This document shows, in pieces, positions 58,044-64,000 of a DNA stretch of 64,000 nt (its first letter is position 1; each line of letters begins with the position of its first letter). The notes beneath the pieces are model-generated. The model was given only the letters and a program-made list of their open reading frames with translations, did not search any database and was not told the DNA's origin. The stretch is from Buchananella sp. 14KM1171 (GTDB taxonomy: Bacteria; Actinomycetota; Actinomycetes; Actinomycetales; Actinomycetaceae), in assembly GCF_041380365.1 (NCBI RefSeq), contig NZ_CP159981.1, positions 2,294,001-2,358,000 of the forward strand, read 5' to 3'. The position numbers and the translations under genes were made by a program.

Positions 58044-58937
58044 ATGGACTGTGCCACAGCTGGCGGAGAGTATGAGCTATCGAAATCCCTGCTGTCTCAC
58101 GCACGGTCCGTTTTTCACGCAGCTCTACTGAGAGATGTGCTCTTCTTTGACGCTGCAGGAATGGCGACGAACTGTGATAAGAGCAACCGCATGTCGGTTT
58201 CCATCGGTAACGAGGTGGCAGCACTCTTGGGAGCGGAACCTGGCCAGCGGGTGTCTGGGCAGCGGTCTGGCGCGAGCTTTGAACATGCGGTCAGGCAATT
58301 CCTCACGGACTGCCTCCCGCTGTACAACCTTCTTCACCCAGGCAAATGGGAAGTGTCAAACGTTGGGAGCGTGCGAAACACCGACCATATCTCCATGTTC
58401 GAGCCATACCGACACCTCGCCGCGCTTAAGAATGCGGTTGAGACAGATCCTCGTATCCTCGCGGTCTTGGGCAACTCATATTCCATTAGTCCGGACGTGG
58501 TCGTTTACCGTGAACCGCTACTTGATGTAGAGATCAATGACCGCTTGAGGTTGGTGGATCCAAGCGTTGGGCGACGTTCCATAATTAGACGTTGTAACCA
58601 GGTATCACCTATTTTGCATGCTATCGTTTCATGCAAGTGGACCCTTAGGTCAGACCGAGCACAGAACGCGCGCGCAGAAGCACTTTCTGCATTGCGCAAT
58701 CGCAAGGGACGTGCACCGCACATCGTTGTGGTGACAGGAGAGCCGGACTTGCGAAGAATCTCCTCTTTGGCTCTGGGAACTGGTGACATTGACATGGTGT
58801 ACCACTTTGCGCTGCCCGAGCTAATTGATGCAGTGGAGTTGCTCGGAGATGATGACGCAAAGGAACGGCTCGCGCATCTTGTCAGTGGACAACGGCTTCG
58901 CGATATTGCAGACTTGCCCCTAGATCTTTGTGTTTGA
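58044..58937 (+). CDS. NgoMIV-like type II restriction endonuclease
   Basis: A 297-residue endonuclease of the NgoMIV family. The catalytic residues of NgoMIV (E70, D140, S185-C186-K187, E201) have counterparts at E80 (GASFEH), D151 (SISPDVVVY), S196-C197-K198 (IVSCKWTLRSDRAQNAR) and E212, with matching spacing. NgoMIV cuts GCCGGC, so the same or a related CCGG-centred site is expected. I use the ATG at 58044, which has GAGGAG six bases upstream; an in-frame ATG at 58026 is possible. It follows the methyltransferase on the same strand, and converges on the NTPase gene. No clear terminator lies between. Confidence 0.88.
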   Translation: MDCATAGGEYELSKSLLSHARSVFHAALLRDVLFFDAAGMATNCDKSNRMSVSIGNEVAALLGAEPGQRVSGQRSGASFEHAVRQFLTDCLPLYNLLHPGKWEVSNVGSVRNTDHISMFEPYRHLAALKNAVETDPRILAVLGNSYSISPDVVVYREPLLDVEINDRLRLVDPSVGRRSIIRRCNQVSPILHAIVSCKWTLRSDRAQNARAEALSALRNRKGRAPHIVVVTGEPDLRRISSLALGTGDIDMVYHFALPELIDAVELLGDDDAKERLAHLVSGQRLRDIADLPLDLCV

Positions 58938-59035
58938 AATATCGCAGATTCTCGCACTAGAGGCAATAGGTTTAACTTTTGAATAGGTGTGCGTACGGGT
59001 CGGATCTAGGCGGATATTCATCAGGGGCGTGTTGC

Positions 59036-62000
59036 TTAAAAGAGTTCTGAATCCCGATACGAGGAGAGAATGTCATTGTATGACACTCTAAATAGCCGAA
59101 TTTGGCCTACTCCTGAAGTAAACCTATCGATTTTGCGTTTTGTAGGACGAGGATACCAGACGGCAGCCACCCGGTGATCGGCAGCAAAAGCTCCCATCGC
59201 GAGCGTATGCATTTTCGTTCCGGTCAACGCAAAATGAATACCGTCCAACGGGTCATTTCCCAATTCTGAATCAAGCATTTGCAGTGTCTTGTATGCTTCC
59301 TCGAACTTGAAGGCTGTGGCGGTGAGTACGCGATCATTCTGTTGTGTGAACACCTGTTGGGCGATAAAGTTAAGTATTCGGTTTTTCTGAGACCAGTTTT
59401 CACCATCGTGAACCGGAAGAATGAAATGATATCCGGTAAACTGAAGGGATAAAATGGAGTCAAGTCTCGCATAGTTCAGTGAAATTGGTAGAATGACATT
59501 TCCTAACCCAGGCGTTTCCCCACTATGCTGCAGCTGAACGACCTTGAACTCCTTTCCCTCGCCTTCTGTAAGACGGTTGAGGGTGACTAGTGCTTGCCTG
59601 TCGCCTTGTTCAATCAGCTTTGCCAGTGGTGCGAGGTCCTGGTCGGTCGGGTGATAGAATTGGGCAGAAGTGTGGACAATATAGATTGACTTTCGCGACG
59701 AGCAAGCTTCTCTCATAAGCGAATAAATCCAGGGCTTTGATAGTGCGGAAACGTCAATATAGAGAGTTTCGCTAGACAGAGAGGAAACAATTTCGTGTGC
59801 AGTCCTAGGCTGTACTCTAGGTGAGTCGGGATGGCGGCAGATACTAGCACCGACGGCATCAATCTCGCCAAAACCCTTTCCAGGTACTTTATAGGCAATA
59901 ACGTGAATGCGCTTGAACTTGCTTGACCCGTGCTTCCTTACAAAATTAACAAAGGCTGGAGACCTATCCTCGAAGCCGTCACCTGTGACGAGCACGGACG
60001 ACGTCAAGTCCAATTGGGTAATAGTATCAGCAGGGTCGTCGACGTCGCGGAGCGTGATCGATGGTGTGTAGTGCGAGTCATTGGTGTCCTCAGCCCAAGC
60101 AGATTCGACGCTAGTGGCATGTGGATCCAGGATCCGATAGCGACTTGACGGAAGGTCTTCGCTTACATTGGAGACAGTCTTTTTCACCTTGGTCAGCTGA
60201 GCATAAGTGGGCCTTGCGAGCCATTCGGCCACTTCACTGTGCTTAAGTTCAAATCGGTGCCGTTTAGCCAGCGGAATACGATATGACAGTCCCAGCAGAG
60301 GACGGAACTCAAGTGAGATCATCAACTTCTGCGGTTGCGTGACGTCCTTCGTCCGTTCGACTGGCTGCCCCAAGTCAAATACGTGCTTAGTAATTAGAGT
60401 GTCAGCACCTTTTGCTTGATTCTCAAGGTAGGACTCCATGGGAATATCAACGCGAAGATGCGATCGCAAGGTACCTCGCTTGTTGGGCGAATTCCTATAA
60501 CTCGACACGAGTTCCAGATGTGAAGCAATCGAGAAGGCCCGAATGTGCGACAGTAACAATGTCTGTTCCTGTCTGGTAAACTCGTTCAATGCCCGCTGAG
60601 AAACGTTCATAAATGACTGATGCTGGATCTTGGGCTCGATGGAGATCGAGTTCTTAGCCTGGCGCAACATTTCCTGGTATATGTAAAGGGCGTCACCAAC
60701 GTTTCCATTAGCTACTGCTGCGAGCGTGCTAGTTCCGTAGTAACACGGTGACCGGGTAGAGGGCGCTGTGTCAAGACTGGCATCTCGGGCAATACACTCT
60801 GCAATTCGAGTATATCTGACGTCTCCGAGCCTGCGTTCGATACCATAGCCTTGAGGATATCCGTACCTAGTGTTGATTATCTGGCAAAGATGTTTAGAAA
60901 ACTGACGGTTGTTTGTGAAGGCGCTGTCTAAATCTATAACTGTATAGTCGCGCCCTTGGTTAACTGGAAGTGATGCAAACAGCTCTCGAAGCCCGATATT
61001 GGCTTCGGCGCAAAACTTGAAGGCGTAGTTTGGAGAACCTGTGAGCAAGTACGACACTGCATCTCGGATGGTGTCGAACCGTGTATTGCGTGTTGATATA
61101 TCGTCCAACAGGAAAAAGAAATAGGTATTTCTCCAAGGTTTGTAGATTTGTCTTCCGAGCGCGACGAGTCTCTCGAAACTCGGTTGTGGAAGATGCTCGA
61201 CGATGAAAGTTCGCGCATTGATCCTTGCAATTAGGTACTGCAGAACATTCTGGAGAGACTCAGATGTCACACATTGGGCGAACCCAACATTCTCTCCGTA
61301 TGATTCAGTCAGGGACCTTACAATTGGTGTAATGTCAACGCAGAAGTCGGCATCAGCCTCGGTTTCTAATTCTGTGTAATAATCTGCTGCTTGGACTAGC
61401 TGGGTGACATACTGTAGAAATACCAAGTGCAGAAGTTCGTTTGCGGTTGGGTCGGTGTTTCTAGTCAGTCGCACTACGCTCGCAAACAGTCCGAGACGGT
61501 CGTGATTCTGATGCGCTGTGGAAGAGAGTTCCGACTGATTTACGTAAACAAGGCCGGCTTCATATTGCCAGGTCAGTGTTTGGATGAGCGTTGTTTTGCC
61601 GCAGCCTCGCTTTCCATATATGAACTGAGGGATTCGGGAAAGGGTTTCTAAACGTGTTGAAGGATTTGTATCCTGGAAGTATCTGCATTGATCTTGTGGG
61701 TTGAGTGTAATTGCATTTGTATTGTCACGAATGTCGGAGGATGACGCGAACGGCAATCGGTCTTCGCGATCATAATGTGTGGTTCGTTCCAAACGTCTAC
61801 GTATTTCGGATATCGAGGGGTATCGCATGGACGGTCCGATTTGGAGGAGGGCATTTACAAGTGACTCTATCCGAGTCAGGATGCTGCACTCATGGTCCGT
61901 CAGAACAGTAGTACGTAAGCGACGGATGTGGTTAATCACAGGTTCAAACGCCTGCAGGACCGACCGGACAAGCAATGATGAATCGCTATCCCGCCGGTCA

Positions 62001-62575
62001 ATGAATTTGATGACGCCGAGCTTAGATGGACAATTGTAGCCGTGTGCATCGGCGAAGGTCTTGCTAATGAAAATATTTGAGGAGTTGAGACACTCCGGGT
62101 CAAGCATGCGGGCACTGCTTGCATCGATAATTCTGAGAAATGAGCTCAGCATGCTTGCTAGGTGTTTCGGACGCAGATTGTTGTCTGCGCGTAGGATTAC
62201 TTCTGAAATCGGCACGAAGTTGGGATCAAGCTTGTAACAGACGAAGGGGAGTGGCGTCAAGTCCTGTGCGGTGATGGTTTGTAACGCGACCGGGCTGACT
62301 GTTGGACTCAAGCTCGTAATCTGCTTAGCAGAGTTAATGTATGCCTGAATCAGGCTATCCTGATCAAAGCGTAGTGTTTCAGGAGCGTATTCCTCGCTAA
62401 GTAGGAGCCACATGGAATGTTCGCCGACTTGGCTGTCCATGCCGGTTATAATCTGTGCACCTTTGGCTACTGCGAGAATTGATTTAGTCTCGACCTCGGC
62501 GCCGTTTATTGCTGGGTGAGCCAGAGGTTCGTGCGTAGAAGGGGCCACAAGTCTCGTTTGGCTTTCATTCTCCAT
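59036..62575 (-). CDS. Large P-loop NTPase of a TIR-associated two-gene system
   Basis: An 1179-residue protein I cannot assign to a named family. Residues 1-300 form an N-terminal domain with a faint resemblance to a degenerate protein-kinase C-lobe (KHLASMLSSFLRIIDASSAR, SNIFISK, GVIKFIDRRD). Walker A GKRGCGKTT is at 321-329 and a Walker B candidate FFFLLDDIS near 486-494, giving a STAND- or AAA-like NTPase. Residues about 855-1179 look Rossmann-like, with GDGFEDRSPAF (G867), LYIDVSALSK and ALTGTKMHTLAMG near 1116-1128. There is no signal peptide. It starts 17 bp after the TIR gene stop, so it is co-transcribed. It probably senses infection and switches on the TIR protein; that is inference. 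Confidence 0.75.
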   Translation of the reverse strand: MENESQTRLVAPSTHEPLAHPAINGAEVETKSILAVAKGAQIITGMDSQVGEHSMWLLLSEEYAPETLRFDQDSLIQAYINSAKQITSLSPTVSPVALQTITAQDLTPLPFVCYKLDPNFVPISEVILRADNNLRPKHLASMLSSFLRIIDASSARMLDPECLNSSNIFISKTFADAHGYNCPSKLGVIKFIDRRDSDSSLLVRSVLQAFEPVINHIRRLRTTVLTDHECSILTRIESLVNALLQIGPSMRYPSISEIRRRLERTTHYDREDRLPFASSSDIRDNTNAITLNPQDQCRYFQDTNPSTRLETLSRIPQFIYGKRGCGKTTLIQTLTWQYEAGLVYVNQSELSSTAHQNHDRLGLFASVVRLTRNTDPTANELLHLVFLQYVTQLVQAADYYTELETEADADFCVDITPIVRSLTESYGENVGFAQCVTSESLQNVLQYLIARINARTFIVEHLPQPSFERLVALGRQIYKPWRNTYFFFLLDDISTRNTRFDTIRDAVSYLLTGSPNYAFKFCAEANIGLRELFASLPVNQGRDYTVIDLDSAFTNNRQFSKHLCQIINTRYGYPQGYGIERRLGDVRYTRIAECIARDASLDTAPSTRSPCYYGTSTLAAVANGNVGDALYIYQEMLRQAKNSISIEPKIQHQSFMNVSQRALNEFTRQEQTLLLSHIRAFSIASHLELVSSYRNSPNKRGTLRSHLRVDIPMESYLENQAKGADTLITKHVFDLGQPVERTKDVTQPQKLMISLEFRPLLGLSYRIPLAKRHRFELKHSEVAEWLARPTYAQLTKVKKTVSNVSEDLPSSRYRILDPHATSVESAWAEDTNDSHYTPSITLRDVDDPADTITQLDLTSSVLVTGDGFEDRSPAFVNFVRKHGSSKFKRIHVIAYKVPGKGFGEIDAVGASICRHPDSPRVQPRTAHEIVSSLSSETLYIDVSALSKPWIYSLMREACSSRKSIYIVHTSAQFYHPTDQDLAPLAKLIEQGDRQALVTLNRLTEGEGKEFKVVQLQHSGETPGLGNVILPISLNYARLDSILSLQFTGYHFILPVHDGENWSQKNRILNFIAQQVFTQQNDRVLTATAFKFEEAYKTLQMLDSELGNDPLDGIHFALTGTKMHTLAMGAFAADHRVAAVWYPRPTKRKIDRFTSGVGQIRLFRVSYNDILSSYRDSELF

Positions 62576-62592
62576 CTTAGGAACTTCCTATC

Positions 62593-63348
62593 CTAGCAGT
62601 CGAATTCGGGTACGAGAAATGATGCGATGTCATCATCGGCCTGGCGATGGTGTTTAATTATGTATGAAATATCACTCAGGACCTGCGAGAGTTGTTCGCA
62701 GTCCTCCGGCGCTAATCTATCTCTTAGCTTGTTTATTCCTTTTGCGATTCGGTTCTGTCTTGTCCGAAGCTCCCTGGTGACCATGCGGTCTGGCGTGCGT
62801 TCGTGGTTCAATTTTTTCTGATGTGCTATTGTGGTCTTGTGCGCCAATCCAATCTTTTCGAGTGCGGCTTTTAGCTGATCTTGCGTCTTTGGCCACGCAT
62901 CTTCAAAGCGGGATTGCACTCGGGAGATTTCAAGGTTTGCAAGTGATGCGAAGTTCTTTATGAGTGTCCAGAAGTCATCCTTTGTCGGCGCAAGTTTTGA
63001 TTGGTACTGGCCTATGGGTTTAGACACTTCGGACACTGAAAGATTGGCTAAGAGTGGAATAACGGGCTTCGTTTGAGCTTTGCAGTTAACAGACCCTGCT
63101 CCGGCTTCGTAGTTTAGCCAAGGGGCTCTGTGATTATCCCTCGTAACGACGAGAATGACAGCATCAGATGCACTGATCTTGTCGAGAATCTGTTTGTGCT
63201 GGTCGAATGAGCCGATGCGAAGGCCCTCCTCGGAGTACCACGGTTGAAACGAATCCGAGACCTTTTCAAAGAGGTCGTGTACTACCTTTGCGAGTGCAAT
63301 AGTCTCGTCGCCGCTCCAGCTGATGAAGATTCTGAAAAGCTGAGTCAA
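62593..63348 (-). CDS. TIR-domain protein, putative NAD+-consuming effector
   Basis: A 251-residue protein with an N-terminal TIR domain (about 4-150). Strand A is FRIFISWSGDE, then WYSEEGLRIGSF, SDAVILVVTRDN and APWLNYEAGAG, where W77 and E81 match the W-x3-E pattern holding the catalytic glutamate of NADase TIRs. Residues 165-251 are a basic-then-acidic helical tail, possibly for oligomerisation or docking on the NTPase. It is the first gene of the minus-strand operon; its upstream region is A+T-rich. No ThsA, cyclase or Argonaute gene lies nearby in the window. Confidence 0.82.
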   Translation of the reverse strand: MTQLFRIFISWSGDETIALAKVVHDLFEKVSDSFQPWYSEEGLRIGSFDQHKQILDKISASDAVILVVTRDNHRAPWLNYEAGAGSVNCKAQTKPVIPLLANLSVSEVSKPIGQYQSKLAPTKDDFWTLIKNFASLANLEISRVQSRFEDAWPKTQDQLKAALEKIGLAHKTTIAHQKKLNHERTPDRMVTRELRTRQNRIAKGINKLRDRLAPEDCEQLSQVLSDISYIIKHHRQADDDIASFLVPEFDC

Positions 63349-64000
63349 TGAGTTCTCCTGCTGCCTCTGCGTGATGCTTGGGGTGTTGGCGAGCTACCAG
63401 CCAGATTCTATCACTGTTGGTGGTCTCGGGGTGGGTGTCGTGGGAGATTCGGCTGTAGATTCTCTAGTCGGGGACTGGCTGGAATGTGTGGCTCGTTTTA
63501 CTTCCCCTATCGCCACGTGGCGTAATCCACGAATGTATTCGTCTAAAGCTATGAGCGATGTGGGGTAGGGGGGAGCCGGTGTCTGTGTTTGAACTGGCTG
63601 AAGCTGCGAAGACGGCAGGCATCCCGAGAACTCCTGCGTCGGAGGAAGCAGTTCATTCGCTGAGTTCAGAGGTTCCCGGTCTTTAAGTTTTACAGATAAT
63701 AGAGATAAGGGCGCTCAATACAATCGCACTTGGGCGAACATGATAAGGGTCGGAAGTGCTTCATTGCGCCCCGCTGAATTGCGGCAAATGGCTGAGTCTG
63801 GATTCGTATCGATTAAAAGAAGCGGTGGGGCGGGGTAGTTGATGGTACTATTCTTCGCGAAAGTGCCTGGCGCTAAACCTGTTTTGTCGGTTGTGGAAGT
63901 GTTCATGTATGTGCACCTGATATTGTGCACCGCGATTGATGCGGTCGCGAGGTGAGTTTGTTCTTTGAAGTCGGTGATTTGTGTCTTGTTCTGGGTGTGG
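63349..64000. other. Largely non-coding end of the window
   Basis: About 650 bp upstream of the TIR operon, A+T-richer than the core genome. It should contain the operon promoter, but I see no clear -35/-10 pair. Apart from the short peptide frame at 63579 no gene is convincing. A 71-codon minus-strand frame at 63715-63930 has no ribosome site or recognisable motif. Confidence 0.6.
63579..63686 (+). CDS. Possible 35-residue peptide or gene remnant
   Basis: A short frame GTG-TAA (starting VSVFELAEAAKTAGI) directly follows the ribosome-site-like run GGGGGGAG at 63569-63575. Composition is amphipathic-helix-like at the start (FELAEAAKTAG). It may be a true small gene divergent from the TIR operon or the remnant of an older gene. 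Nothing identifies its function. Confidence 0.25.
   Translation: MSVFELAEAAKTAGIPRTPASEEAVHSLSSEVPGL

Noticed and set aside
59036-63348. Assignment to Thoeris, CBASS or short-Argonaute TIR systems
   Set aside because: No SIR2/ThsA, nucleotide cyclase, STING or Argonaute/APAZ sequence is present in the window, and the large NTPase does not belong to those layouts.
63715-63930. 71-codon minus-strand frame near the window end
   Set aside because: No ribosome site, no recognisable motif and no domain-like pattern.

Overview
The window is chromosome of a high-G+C Gram-positive actinobacterium. The evidence is the S4-plus-FtsJ TlyA, the mycobacterial-type order tlyA-nadK-recN-steA-steB-NUDIX, a suf operon headed by a SufR-type regulator and carrying a Rieske ferredoxin, an InhA-like FabI beside FabG, a divergent glgC/glgA pair, and a glnA2-glnE pair. 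Two secreted proteins with triple CWB2 cell-wall-binding repeats and a peptide-type sialic-acid locus point to a host-associated member of the Actinomycetaceae or a close relative. I cannot name a genus from the sequence alone.

Layout. 1-4.2 kb: the end of a sialic-acid catabolic operon (peptide-type ABC ATPase, NanA-like lyase, a DUF4862-like TIM-barrel protein, NanK, NanE). 4.3-5.6 kb: tyrS. 6.2-11.5 kb: a complete 16S-23S-5S operon without spacer tRNAs. 11.6-13.0 kb: a gene-free repeat tract. 13.0-21.2 kb: two divergent secreted CWB2 proteins, one a probable M26-like zinc metallopeptidase and one with a beta-propeller-like region. 21.3-31.0 kb: a repeat-rich TPR protein, a HAD phosphatase, tlyA, nadK, recN, steA, steB and a NUDIX hydrolase, with many ATGA/GTGA overlaps. 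31.0-32.5 kb: an Hsp70-like protein. 32.7-39.3 kb: sufR-sufB-sufD-Rieske-sufC-sufS-sufU and a DUF59 protein, preceded by an iron-box-like sequence. 39.3-41.0 kb: repeats and a small DUF2975/XRE operon with a readable operator-promoter. 41.0-56.97 kb: ABC-F ATPase, fabG-fabI, a SixA-like phosphatase, serB, glgC/glgA, an ABC ATPase, an NfeD-like protein plus an SPFH protein, a YdcF-like protein, glnA2 and glnE.

From about 57.0 kb to the end the base composition becomes visibly more A+T-rich and the content changes to defence genes. First comes a type II restriction-modification pair: a C5 methyltransferase and an endonuclease whose catalytic residues match NgoMIV in identity and spacing. Then, on the minus strand, comes a two-gene operon encoding a TIR-domain protein and a 1179-residue P-loop NTPase with unfamiliar N- and C-terminal domains. 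This TIR/NTPase pair is the best candidate for an undescribed system, probably an NAD+-depleting anti-phage module. It matches none of the standard TIR system layouts I know.

A second unexplained theme is the intergenic repeats. There are five 169-207 bp units of inverted 11-bp motifs after the rRNA operon. Two distant nested stem-loop elements share the same outer arms, and each is followed by a conserved block centred on GTACCCCGACCG. Perfect-period 33-, 34- and 60-bp minisatellites lie near glnA2, the ABC-F gene and inside glnE.
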